A model generated the notes under the pieces. That model ran no database searches and was not told the origin of the DNA. It saw only the letters and a list, made by a program, of their open reading frames with translations. From contig NZ_CP039393.1 in NCBI RefSeq assembly GCF_004803695.1, positions 2,914,001-2,978,000 of the forward strand: a stretch of DNA of 64,000 nt. The letters run 5' to 3'. A program made the position numbers and the translations under genes. This document shows, in pieces, positions 33,705 through 42,424 of the stretch. The DNA is from Muribaculum gordoncarteri. GTDB taxonomy: Bacteria; Bacteroidota; Bacteroidia; Bacteroidales; Muribaculaceae. Every line of letters starts with the position of its first letter. The stretch's first letter is position 1.

Positions 33705-33764
33705 TTTTCTTTAGCTCTTGAGGGAGCGATGGGGTTCCATCGCTCCCTCAAGAGCTAAAGAAAA
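33705..33764. repeat. Perfect 28-bp-arm hairpin within the IS remnant
   Basis: The left arm (33705-33732, beginning TTTTCTTTAGCTCTTGAGGG) and right arm (33737-33764) are exact complements with a GGTT loop. It lies 76 bp after the transposase stop and about 20 bp before the right terminal repeat begins. The arms end in T/A-rich runs, so a bidirectional terminator protecting the element is possible; a nested palindromic MITE is another. Confidence 0.95.
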
Positions 33765-33869
33765 TCACTCAACAATTGACCGCCCTGCCGTTAACATTTA
33801 TTGTCGTACCGGCTCTTAATGATAAACTATTTTGAGTCAACGCACAATGATGCCTCTCTTGGCGGGGCG

Positions 33870-35150
33870 TTATTGTGCGTCCTTCGTTATTGTCACAAGC
33901 AGTTTGTCGATATGGGCTTTGTCCATGTCGACGACTTTAAACAGGAAGTCGTTCCACTTTATGTTTTCGCCCTCAACGGGTATTTTGCGTGTGTTTTCAA
34001 GAATAAGTCCGCCTATTGACGCATAATTGGCAGGCTGATAGAGGTCGCCGCGGTCAAAATAGTTGAGGAAGTCATAAACCGGGCAGCGTGCGTCGACAAG
34101 ATAGCTCTTGCCGTCGTCCATCGGTAATATATAGGGCCCCGATGCCGGAGTGTCGCAGCATCCTACCAGTCCGTCGAGGATGTCGTTCAATGTCACCACA
34201 CCCTGCATCGTGCCAAACTCGTCGCACACAATAAGGCAGTGTACATGCTCATTTTTAAGTCGCTCAAGAGCGTCATATACATTCATGCTTTCGGGAATGA
34301 ACGTGCCTGGCGACAACACCTTGTTAAGCTCGAAGTCAGGGCTGTCGAGGGTGAGTATGAGATCCTTCAGCGATACGGTGCCCTTTATTTCCTCGTGATT
34401 ATCGTCGAGAACGGGGTAGGTGTCGTGAAGTTCTGAGGCTATGCTGCGCTTTATGTCGTCAATAGACATGTCGATGTCGAGCGTTACGATGTCCTTGCGG
34501 CATGTCATGATCGATGCCACGCGCTGGTCGCCAAGCACGAGAGCACGTGTCATGATGTCCTTTTCAACCTCCTTGACTTCGCCCGATGCGGCTCCGTTTT
34601 CGATTATCTGTTTCACATCGCCTTCGGTGGTCTTGTTTTCATCGCCTCGCAGGTTAAGCAGCCTCACTATAAGGTTGGTCGACACCGAAAGCAACCACAC
34701 TATCGGCATTGTAATCTTTGACAGCAGCTTCATTGGTCGGGCCACAATTTTTGCCACAGTGTCGGCTGAATTAAGCGCGATGCGCTTAGGCACAAGTTCG
34801 CCCACAACGATTGAGAGATAGGTGACAACAATAACTATCGTCACCTGTGCTATTTCATCGGAGTAGGCGGGAGCCACTCCCCACTTGACGAGGATGTCGG
34901 CAAATGTATTTGCAAATGTAGCGCCTGAGTATAGACCGGTGAGAATGCCTATAAGTGTTATGCCTATCTGAATTGTAGACAGAAAACAGTCGGGGTCATT
35001 GGCTATTTCGAGAGCTGTGCGTGCGGCACGGTTGCCACGCTTGCTCTCCTGCGACAGTCGTGATTTACGCGCTGAAATAAGAGCGGTTTCCGACATCGAA
35101 AATAATCCATTGAGCAGAATAAGACCTACTATAATCAATAATTCTTTCAT
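33870..35150 (-). CDS. CNNM/CorC (TlyC, HCC) family membrane protein with CBS domains
   Basis: 426 residues: four-helix DUF21 (CNNM) membrane domain (about 1-190; LLNGLFSMSETALISARKSRL, GITLIGILTGLYSG), two CBS domains (about 210-335; MTCRKDIVTLDIDMSIDDIKR, HCLIVCDEFGTMQGVVTLNDIL) and a C-terminal CorC_HlyC domain (about 350-425). By family it binds a nucleotide through CBS and transports or senses Mg2+/Co2+; older names call it haemolysin-like. It stands alone between the IS remnant and the fructan operon terminator. Confidence 0.93.
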   Translation of the reverse strand: MKELLIIVGLILLNGLFSMSETALISARKSRLSQESKRGNRAARTALEIANDPDCFLSTIQIGITLIGILTGLYSGATFANTFADILVKWGVAPAYSDEIAQVTIVIVVTYLSIVVGELVPKRIALNSADTVAKIVARPMKLLSKITMPIVWLLSVSTNLIVRLLNLRGDENKTTEGDVKQIIENGAASGEVKEVEKDIMTRALVLGDQRVASIMTCRKDIVTLDIDMSIDDIKRSIASELHDTYPVLDDNHEEIKGTVSLKDLILTLDSPDFELNKVLSPGTFIPESMNVYDALERLKNEHVHCLIVCDEFGTMQGVVTLNDILDGLVGCCDTPASGPYILPMDDGKSYLVDARCPVYDFLNYFDRGDLYQPANYASIGGLILENTRKIPVEGENIKWNDFLFKVVDMDKAHIDKLLVTITKDAQ

Positions 35151-35252
35151 AAAAATCCAAAATACACGCGATTACTGTTTAGCGTTAATTTAACGTAACC
35201 CGTCTATCTTTAAACATAGAGCCTCCCTCAACGGTTTATTAAATTTTTATGA

Positions 35253-35292
35253 ATTAAAAAAGAAGGGGATGTATCATGGTTGACACATCCCC
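35253..35292 (-). terminator. Terminator of the GH32-permease-fructokinase operon
   Basis: On the minus strand GGGGATGT pairs with ACATCCCC around a short loop and is followed by a T-run. It lies about 30 bp after the fructokinase stop. Confidence 0.75.
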
Positions 35293-35322
35293 TGTAAAAG
35301 AGTAGAGTTAGTTGCAATGGAT

Positions 35323-36201
35323 TTATTCGGTTATGTAGGCGGGAAGCACCGGCATGGCACCCTGCTGAGTGCAGACATAGGCCGATGTGTCGACTGCCTT
35401 CTTGTGAGCTTCGATTACCGATTTTCCCTTAAGGATGTTGGCGATGAAAGCGGCTGTGAAAGAGTCACCGGCTCCTACCGTGTCGGCTACTTCTACCTTG
35501 GGAGTTGGCTGGAACGATACATTTCCGGGTGTAAAAACATAACTTCCGTTTATGCCGCAAGTGAGAATAAGCATTTTCAGGTTGTATTTGCCAAGAAGTA
35601 TCCAGCACTTGTCCTGAAGGTCGATGCCTGGATAACCGAACATACGGCTCACGATCACAAGTTCCTCGTCGTTAATCTTGAGAATGTTGCAGCGCATCAT
35701 TGAGTTGCACAGAATCTCCTTGTTGTAGAATCCCTGGCGCAGATTTACATCAAAAACTATCAGTCGGCCGTCGTCCTGGGGCATTGCGTCGAGAAATCGG
35801 TTGATAGTGTTGCGTGACACTACGTTTCGTTGGGCCAATGAACCGAAGCATACGGCGCGTGTGCGTTCGGCGAGAGCTTCAAGTCGGGCAGTGTAGGGGA
35901 TGTTGTCCCAAGCCACATTCTCCTTTATCTCATATTGCGGAATGCCGGCCTGGTCGATTTCGACCTGTACCGTTCCTGTGGGATAAGGCACATTTTCTAT
36001 AAGGTAATTTACGCCTTTTCGGTTGAAATTCTCAAGCAGTTCGGTGCCGAGAGCGTCATTTCCCACTGCGCTTATAGCACAGCTTTCAAGGCCGAATTGC
36101 GATACGTGATAGGCGAAGTTTGCGGGAGCGCCGCCTATTTTCTTACCTTCGGGAAGTACATCCCACAGGGCTTCTCCCATTCCCACTACTATGTCATTCA
36201 T
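35323..36201 (-). CDS. PfkB-family fructokinase
   Basis: 292-residue ribokinase-fold sugar kinase. The N-terminal substrate motif is GKKIGGAPANFAYHVSQFG and the C-terminal anion-hole/catalytic motif is DTVGAGDSFTAAFIANIL, whose Asp is the catalytic base. It most likely phosphorylates fructose released by the neighbouring GH32 enzyme and imported by the permease, giving fructose 6-phosphate. Third gene of the leftward operon (32 bp after the permease gene), closed by a terminator. Confidence 0.93.
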   Translation of the reverse strand: MNDIVVGMGEALWDVLPEGKKIGGAPANFAYHVSQFGLESCAISAVGNDALGTELLENFNRKGVNYLIENVPYPTGTVQVEIDQAGIPQYEIKENVAWDNIPYTARLEALAERTRAVCFGSLAQRNVVSRNTINRFLDAMPQDDGRLIVFDVNLRQGFYNKEILCNSMMRCNILKINDEELVIVSRMFGYPGIDLQDKCWILLGKYNLKMLILTCGINGSYVFTPGNVSFQPTPKVEVADTVGAGDSFTAAFIANILKGKSVIEAHKKAVDTSAYVCTQQGAMPVLPAYITE

Positions 36202-36233
36202 GATTGTTATTGTTTAAGTTCTTTATAAATGTA

Positions 36234-37415
36234 TTATTTCTTGATTTTAAGAGTGTAATAGAGCAGATATATTACACCAGCGGCCATTACCGCTACGGCG
36301 CCGTTCTGTCCGGCAGTGTCGGCTGCATATCCCATTGCGAGGGGGAATACCGTACCTCCGAATAGTCCCATAATCATGAGTCCCGACACTTCGTTTTTCT
36401 CATCGGGCGATGAATTCAGAGCCTGTGCGAAGATGATTGAGAACACGTTGGAGTTACCTAACCCTATCATGGCTATGCCTGCATATATGGTATAGAGCGT
36501 GTCGCAGCTCATCAGTATTCCCATTGCTACTATCATCATGATCACGCTTAGCGCGAAGAAGCGTTTTGCCGGAACCGAGCGGAGTATGAATGCTCCGAGG
36601 AAGCAACCTGCCGTACGGAATATGAAGTAGATGCTTGTTGCAAATCCGGCCTCTTCGAGCGGAAGTCCGAGTCGCTCCATGATTATTTTGGGAGCGGTGG
36701 TGTTGGTGCCCACATCGATTCCCACGTGACACATTATGCCGAGGAAGCAGAGCAGGATGAAGGGACGGCCCAGAAGCTTAAGGCAGGCACCTATGCCCGA
36801 TGTCTTGTCGGGACGCTCCTCCTCGATGGGAGTTGCACCGAGCACCGATATTGAGAGGAAGCTTATCACTGCATAGATAGCAAACAGTGCACGCCATCCC
36901 AGACCGAATGTAGGCAGATAGGTTGTTGCTCCCCAGGCGGCAAGGATTGGTGCGAGAAACGAGGCGATGGCCTTTACAAACTGTCCGAATGTAAGGGTTG
37001 AAGCCAGTTTGTCGCTGCTGATGAGGTTGGTTACGAGCGGGTTCAAAGATGTCTGCATAATGGCATTGCCTATTCCAAGCAGTGAAAAAGCGGCGAGCAT
37101 TGTCATGTAACCGTCGCCTGTAAGCGGCAATATGAGCGAGCAGGCTGTTACGGCGAGGGAGATGAGCACAGTCTTCTTTCGTCCTATACGGTTCATGAGC
37201 ATGCCTGTAGGCACCGAAAATATGAGGAACCAGAAGAATACGAGCGACGGGAACAGATTGGCTTGCGAGTCGGTGAGTCCGAGATCCTTTTGCACGTAGT
37301 TTGATGCAGTTCCCACGAGGTCTACGAAGCCCATTGCAAAGAAGCAGAGCATTACGGGTGCTATCTGCATCAATGAGCTGCGTTTAGCTGTCGATAGTGA
37401 TTGGGTGGTGTCCAT
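36234..37415 (-). CDS. FHS-type sugar permease (major facilitator superfamily)
   Basis: 393 residues with 12 predicted membrane helices. Fucose:H+ symporter (FucP)-like features are LCFFAMGFVDLVGTASNYVQKDLG in helix 1 and GIGNAIMQTSLNPLVTNL in helix 4. By context it imports fructose or short fructo-oligosaccharides across the inner membrane. It lies between GH32 and fructokinase genes with small gaps (3 bp and 32 bp), a set also seen in the fructan locus of Bacteroides thetaiotaomicron. Confidence 0.9.
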   Translation of the reverse strand: MDTTQSLSTAKRSSLMQIAPVMLCFFAMGFVDLVGTASNYVQKDLGLTDSQANLFPSLVFFWFLIFSVPTGMLMNRIGRKKTVLISLAVTACSLILPLTGDGYMTMLAAFSLLGIGNAIMQTSLNPLVTNLISSDKLASTLTFGQFVKAIASFLAPILAAWGATTYLPTFGLGWRALFAIYAVISFLSISVLGATPIEEERPDKTSGIGACLKLLGRPFILLCFLGIMCHVGIDVGTNTTAPKIIMERLGLPLEEAGFATSIYFIFRTAGCFLGAFILRSVPAKRFFALSVIMMIVAMGILMSCDTLYTIYAGIAMIGLGNSNVFSIIFAQALNSSPDEKNEVSGLMIMGLFGGTVFPLAMGYAADTAGQNGAVAVMAAGVIYLLYYTLKIKK

Positions 37416-37418
37416 GGG

Positions 37419-39260
37419 TTATTTTATTGTGTAAATTTTGAGATTATTTATTTTGGCTTTGCCGTTGTCGGCCGATAGGGAGAGGGTAGTGTAGGGAGTT
37501 GTGGGGAATACGAGATTGGTCATTACAAATCGTCCGTCATTTCCGAAAACCTCGATGCTTGAGCGGTCGATGAATATGCGCAGGCTCAATCGAGAGTCTT
37601 TGCCGAAGGTGGGTGATACGGTGACGGCGGGGAAATCCTGACTGAAATCGGTGACTCCGCTTTCACGACGGTCAAACGACATTGTTTCTTCGACCGGATT
37701 GTAGGCCATCATCACTTTTTCGCCTTTGTGGTTGGATAGCGTCAGGGTTACATCGGATGTGCGTCCCGGTTCAATGTCCATTACTATTTCACATGCTCCG
37801 TCGTTGACCGAAGGCAGGTTGTAGTTGCGAGCCTTAGTGCCGGCCTTGATGCTCTTGACATCGGTTACGGCTTTTCCGCGAAGCGACAGCAGTTCGGGCG
37901 AGGGTGCCGATGAGGCGTAGATCTGTCCGTCATTGCCTTTGAACAGTCCCACCTCACGTGGAAGCGTGTTGGCGCTGCGGAACTGCATAGTGGGCACTTC
38001 GGCTGCATATTGCCAGTTGCTCATCCATCCTATTACAGTGCGTCGGTTGTCGGGAGCGTTGCTGAAGCTTACGGTTGCGTAGTGATCCTTACCGTAGTCC
38101 ATCCACTTTGTAGGCACGTTACCCGATGCGTCACGGTCGGGGGCGAATGTGGTTCCGTCAAAGTCGCCTATGAAGTACTGTGTCGCGCTTCCACCAAAGG
38201 GGCCGCCCGGATTGATGTTACACAGGAGAACCCACTTGCTCTCGTCGCTTCCTTCAACGGGAAGTTCAAAAAGGTCGGGACATTCCCACACACCGTCCTG
38301 TGAGCCGAGTCCTTTACCGAAGGCACTCTTAAGAGTCCACTCCTTCATGTCGGGTGAAGTGAATATGAGCATTTCGTGGTCGAGCGCATGGGCGAGTACC
38401 AATGTCCACAGTTTGGTTTCGTCGTTCCAGAACATATTTGGGTCGCGGGCTTCGCTTTCAAGGGTGATTACGGGATTGCCGGGATATTTGTTATAGGTTG
38501 CGCCGTTGTCATCGCTCCATGCCAGGCTTTGTATCTGGCTTGTTCCGGCTGAAGTGTACATTGTCACGATTGCGTCTTTGCCAAATCCGGCGCTGTTGGC
38601 TGTGTCTATTGCCGAGCTTCCGCTGAATATCATGCCGAGTCCGTCGGGCTCCACTGCGGGGTTCAACTGATGATCCCAGTGTATGAGGTCACGGCTTGTC
38701 GATTGTCCCCATGATAGATTCTGCCATTTCGAGCCGTAGGGATTCCACTGGTAGCACAGGTGCCACACACCGTCCTTGTAGACCATTCCGTTGGGGTCGT
38801 TCATCCATCCGTAGATGGGTGTGTGATGATATATCGGGCGATATTTCTCACGGTTTGTTGTGTCGATGGTGTCGGCAAATGCAATGTTGTTCCAGCAGGC
38901 GTCATCTTTTGCCTCTCTTACCGATGAGCGGCTTTGTGAGGTAACGACATCAAGGATGAGGTCGTGTCCTTTATAAGGAGTGAGGTCGAGAGGCACGGTG
39001 TAGTCCACTTTGGACTTGGCCATGCGCACGGCCAGTGTGCGTTCGAGCTTTCCGTCAACTATTATCTTCACTGTAGCATCGTCGATTGACTCCTGCACGG
39101 GAAGCAGCAGATATTTGCTGTCGCTGTCGACGCGAACAATCGTGTTGTTGGTGCCGAGATGTTCGATTTTAATACCCGGCTCCGATGCAAGGGCCGTGAT
39201 CGTTGCAGCTGAGAGTGACATTGCAACTAATGACATGACTGCTTTTGCGATTATTTTCAT
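37419..39260 (-). CDS. Glycoside hydrolase family 32 fructan hydrolase
   Basis: 613 residues from the ATG at 39258-39260, with a signal peptide. An N-terminal beta-rich extension is followed by the GH32 five-blade propeller: nucleophile Asp155 in WMNDPNG, transition-state Asp in ARDPNMF, acid/base Glu in WECPDLF. A C-terminal beta-sandwich follows (SLRIFIDRSSIEVFGNDG). It releases fructose from levan, inulin or sucrose; endo or exo action cannot be told. A longer frame starting at 39308 is rejected: that codon is immediately beside the -7 box. First gene of the leftward operon, divergent from its HTCS regulator. Confidence 0.93.
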   Translation of the reverse strand: MKIIAKAVMSLVAMSLSAATITALASEPGIKIEHLGTNNTIVRVDSDSKYLLLPVQESIDDATVKIIVDGKLERTLAVRMAKSKVDYTVPLDLTPYKGHDLILDVVTSQSRSSVREAKDDACWNNIAFADTIDTTNREKYRPIYHHTPIYGWMNDPNGMVYKDGVWHLCYQWNPYGSKWQNLSWGQSTSRDLIHWDHQLNPAVEPDGLGMIFSGSSAIDTANSAGFGKDAIVTMYTSAGTSQIQSLAWSDDNGATYNKYPGNPVITLESEARDPNMFWNDETKLWTLVLAHALDHEMLIFTSPDMKEWTLKSAFGKGLGSQDGVWECPDLFELPVEGSDESKWVLLCNINPGGPFGGSATQYFIGDFDGTTFAPDRDASGNVPTKWMDYGKDHYATVSFSNAPDNRRTVIGWMSNWQYAAEVPTMQFRSANTLPREVGLFKGNDGQIYASSAPSPELLSLRGKAVTDVKSIKAGTKARNYNLPSVNDGACEIVMDIEPGRTSDVTLTLSNHKGEKVMMAYNPVEETMSFDRRESGVTDFSQDFPAVTVSPTFGKDSRLSLRIFIDRSSIEVFGNDGRFVMTNLVFPTTPYTTLSLSADNGKAKINNLKIYTIK

Positions 39261-39305
39261 GTTATCTTTTTTTGAGGTTGTTTTGTTTGATTGGATTTCA
39301 CAATG

Positions 39306-39313
39306 CAAAACTA
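39306..39313 (-). promoter_or_regulatory. -7 box (TAGTTTTG) for the GH32 operon
   Basis: TAGTTTTG on the minus strand, 45 bp before the GH32 ATG. It is probably activated by the divergent HTCS. Confidence 0.55.
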
Positions 39314-39419
39314 ATATATAAGGATGTCACGCGTTATTAAAAATTACCCATAATATTATACAAATGTTGCATTGCTCGATATTTATAATCAAAAGCACTG
39401 TTTTTCATAATATTATATT

Positions 39420-39427
39420 TATTTTTG
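39420..39427 (+). promoter_or_regulatory. -7 box (TATTTTTG) for the HTCS gene
   Basis: TATTTTTG, 44 bp before the HTCS ATG. The intervening 106 bp to the GH32 -7 box is AT-rich and probably holds regulator sites, though I see no clear direct repeat. Confidence 0.5.
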
Positions 39428-39471
39428 CAGCGAATGGAAAAAAGATACCATAGTTAAACCTGTAAAATAAT

Positions 39472-42207
39472 ATGCATAGAAAAATTTGTCACATTATATT
39501 TATTGTGATAATGTTGTCGGTGTTTCAATCATGTAAGGAGGAAACCAAATATCGCATAGGTGTTTCGCAATGCAGCAATGATGACTGGCGCACCAAGATG
39601 AACGAGGAGATTCAACGCGAGATTATGTTTCATCCCGAGGCTACGGTTGAAATACGCTCGGCCGATGACAGCAATGAAAAGCAGATTGCCGACATACGCT
39701 ATTTTGCTGATAACGGTTTCGACATAATCATCGCCGCTCCCAATGAGGCCGATGCCATAACGCCGGTCATCGAGGAGGTGTATGATGCGGGAATACCCGT
39801 CATTGTATTTGACCGTAATATAAACGGCGACAGCTACACCGCCTATCAGGGCGTCGACAATGTAGGGATAGGAAAGTCGGCGGCCGATTATGCCCGTCAT
39901 CTGCTCCCCGACGGTGGAAATGTAATCGAGATACACGGTCTTGCCGGTTCCACTCCGGCGGTGGGGCGTCATGAAGGATTTGCCAAGGAGGCTGAGCTGA
40001 AGGGAATGAACATCATCGCATCGGCCTATGGTAACTGGAATTATGAGGATGCAGCCATAAAGGTTGATTCACTTCTTAATATATATGAGGATGTAGACCT
40101 GATTTATGCTCACAATGACCGTATGGCCATAGCTGCATCGGATGTTGCGCGTAAGCATGGCAAGGATATAAGAATAATAGGTATAGATGCAGCTCCCGAA
40201 ATAGGCATAAAGGCTGTTGCCGATTCGGTGATCGATGCAACGTTTCTATATCCAACCGAAGGCTACAGAATTATACGCACGGCTCTGAACATATTGAACG
40301 GCCGTCCCTACGAAAGGGAAAAGATTCTGCCGTTGTCGTCGGCTGTCGACTTGTCAAATGCCGACATCCTGTTGTTGCAGAACGAGTCACTTATGGAAGA
40401 AACATCCAAGATAAAGTATCTGAAGTCGCAGGTCGACGACTATTGGAACCGTCATTCGGCGCAGACATCGCTGTTCTATGCAATGATAATAATATTGTTG
40501 CTCCTCTTCGGAGTATTGTTCCTGGTTCTTAGGGCTTTCTGGCAGCGTAAAAAGCATCAGAATGTGTTGATGAGCCAAAACAAGATACTTGAGGAGCAGC
40601 GTGACACTCAGCGCGAACTCAATGAGCAGCTCAATGCCGCGACACAATCAAAACTGGTGTTTTTTACCAATGTGTCACATGACTTGAGAACTCCGCTCAC
40701 GCTTATTGCCGAGCCGGTGGAGCAACTTGCCGTTGCCGACAACCTTACTCCGCAACAGAGCATGTTGATGAAGATAGCCAATAAGAATGTGAAGATTCTG
40801 AAGCGGTTGATCAATCAGATTCTTGATTTCCGCAAGTATGAGAACGGCAAACTCAACCTTAATCTTGTTGAATCGAAGTTTGGCACCCTTGTCAGGGAGT
40901 GGGCCGAGTCGTTCAACTCCATAGCACGCAAGCGTGACATAACACTTACCGTCGATGTGACGCTTGACAAGGATTTTACGTTGGCCGTCGATGCCGAAAA
41001 GATCGAGAGAGTGTTTTTCAACCTTATGTCGAATGCCTTCAAGTACACGCCCGACAACGGTTCGATAAAATTCAGCTGCGGATTGGATGGCGACAACCTT
41101 CGCTTCTCAATCGAGGACACAGGGCAGGGTATAGGAGCCGACGACATTAACAATATATTCGACCGATTCTATCAGGTCGACAAGATACATCCCAACGGAT
41201 CGGGCATAGGATTGTCATTGGCCAAGGCCTTTGTGGAGCTTCACGGAGGTTCAATAGCAGTGGAAAGCACTCTTGGAGTTGGCTCGAAATTTACCGTGAC
41301 ATTACCTGTGGTCCATGTTGAGGAGTGCATGCCGGCCGATACCGACAATCTCATAACCAAAGCCGATGTCAATGCCGAGCTTGACCGGCTGGAAGAGGTC
41401 GACAGGACAACCGCCGGCACTGAGCTTCCGCTGCTTCTTGTGATTGACGACAATGACGACATACGCCGCATGATAGGCGAGTTGTTGAAGGATGAATATA
41501 ACATCGTCACGGCTCCCGACGGTCGTGAAGGTGTGAGGTTAGCCGCAAAATATGTGCCCGATTTGATAATATGCGATGTCATGATGCCTGTCATGGACGG
41601 TCTTGAGTGTTGTCGCATCATCAAGGATGAGGTGTCGACATCCCACATTCCGGTGTTGATGCTCACGGCATGCTCTATGGATGAACAGAGGGCGCGAGGC
41701 TACGACAGCGGTGCCGACGGATACCTGTCAAAGCCGTTTAACAGCGCGGTGCTTAAGTCGCGATGTCGTAACCTTATAGAGAACCGCAAGCGCATCAAGA
41801 ATCTGTGGTCGTCCAATGGCGGCGGTGATGTAACGGCAAAGGAGCGCAATGCGTCAGTGCTTGTAAACGATGTCGACAGCGAGTTCTATTCCAAGGTTCT
41901 CGACATAATGAAAAAGGAGATGGGAAATCCCGACTTGAATGTCGACACTCTGGCTTCGATGATGGGACTGGGACGGTCGCAATTCTATCGCAAGATAAAG
42001 GCACTTACCAACTATTCGCCCGTGGAGCTGTTGCGTAACCTGCGCTTGAAACAGGCTCGTGAAATGCTCACCACAACCGAAAAGACTATAGGCGAGATTG
42101 CCTATGAAGTGGGATTCTCCTCCCCGGCCTATTTCACGAGATGCTACAGGGAAGCATTCGATGAAACACCGACCGAACTTAGAGAACGCATAGCATTTAA
42201 AAAATAG
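39472..42207 (+). CDS. Hybrid two-component system (HTCS) regulator of fructan use
   Basis: 911 residues in one chain. An N-terminal signal or lipobox-like segment (VFQSC near 20) leads to a periplasmic sugar-binding-protein domain of the LacI/Peripla_BP_4 type (about 26-305). One membrane helix (about 335-355) is followed by a HisKA domain with phospho-His403 in NVSHDLRTPL, an HATPase domain (GSGIGLSLAKAF), a receiver with phospho-Asp702 in ICDVMMPVMDG, and an AraC HTH at the C-terminus. The layout matches BT1754, which binds fructose in B. thetaiotaomicron. It should activate the divergent GH32 operon and susCD. Confidence 0.95.
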   Translation: MHRKICHIIFIVIMLSVFQSCKEETKYRIGVSQCSNDDWRTKMNEEIQREIMFHPEATVEIRSADDSNEKQIADIRYFADNGFDIIIAAPNEADAITPVIEEVYDAGIPVIVFDRNINGDSYTAYQGVDNVGIGKSAADYARHLLPDGGNVIEIHGLAGSTPAVGRHEGFAKEAELKGMNIIASAYGNWNYEDAAIKVDSLLNIYEDVDLIYAHNDRMAIAASDVARKHGKDIRIIGIDAAPEIGIKAVADSVIDATFLYPTEGYRIIRTALNILNGRPYEREKILPLSSAVDLSNADILLLQNESLMEETSKIKYLKSQVDDYWNRHSAQTSLFYAMIIILLLLFGVLFLVLRAFWQRKKHQNVLMSQNKILEEQRDTQRELNEQLNAATQSKLVFFTNVSHDLRTPLTLIAEPVEQLAVADNLTPQQSMLMKIANKNVKILKRLINQILDFRKYENGKLNLNLVESKFGTLVREWAESFNSIARKRDITLTVDVTLDKDFTLAVDAEKIERVFFNLMSNAFKYTPDNGSIKFSCGLDGDNLRFSIEDTGQGIGADDINNIFDRFYQVDKIHPNGSGIGLSLAKAFVELHGGSIAVESTLGVGSKFTVTLPVVHVEECMPADTDNLITKADVNAELDRLEEVDRTTAGTELPLLLVIDDNDDIRRMIGELLKDEYNIVTAPDGREGVRLAAKYVPDLIICDVMMPVMDGLECCRIIKDEVSTSHIPVLMLTACSMDEQRARGYDSGADGYLSKPFNSAVLKSRCRNLIENRKRIKNLWSSNGGGDVTAKERNASVLVNDVDSEFYSKVLDIMKKEMGNPDLNVDTLASMMGLGRSQFYRKIKALTNYSPVELLRNLRLKQAREMLTTTEKTIGEIAYEVGFSSPAYFTRCYREAFDETPTELRERIAFKK

Positions 42208-42230
42208 AGATTACAACCGACACATAACAT

Positions 42231-42268
42231 AAAACACGCCTTTCACCACAGTTGAAGGGTGTGTTTTG
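42231..42268 (+). terminator. Probable terminator after the HTCS gene
   Basis: AAAACACGCCTTTCAC pairs imperfectly with GTTGAAGGGTGTGTTTT around a short loop. Confidence 0.65.
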
Positions 42269-42384
42269 TGCAAAAAGGGATGAGCGATGTGAAAAATGAT
42301 GCTTTATCTATCAATAATCGTGCAATGAATCAAATTTCATAGCCTGTGCAACATCGATTATATGCCTTTGCAGCCTCTTGGCCA

Positions 42385-42392
42385 TAACTTTG
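42385..42392 (+). promoter_or_regulatory. -7 box (TAACTTTG) for susC-susD
   Basis: TAACTTTG, 32 bp before the susC ATG at 42425. A TTTG at 42367-42370 is only 14 bp away, closer than the consensus, in keeping with an activator-dependent promoter. Confidence 0.55.
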
Positions 42393-42424
42393 TGTCGGAA
42401 ATAACAAACCAATCTAAATATAAC

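Larger units (their letters stand above)
33217..33815 (+). mobile_element. Internally deleted IS5-family (IS1031/IS427-like) element
   Basis: About 599 bp bounded by inverted repeats: the left end begins GAGCCGGTTCGACAATAAAT and the right end is its near-perfect complement over about 34 bases. Both sides are flanked by TTA, a 3-bp target duplication of the TNA type known for the IS1031 group. Inside are the C-terminal third of a DDE transposase and, near the right end, a perfect 28-bp-arm hairpin. A complete element would be longer, so the 5' part of the transposase gene has been lost. Confidence 0.8.

Noticed and set aside
39313-39420. HTCS operator between the divergent GH32 and HTCS promoters
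   Set aside because: The gap is AT-rich but I could not find a repeated or palindromic site strong enough to annotate.
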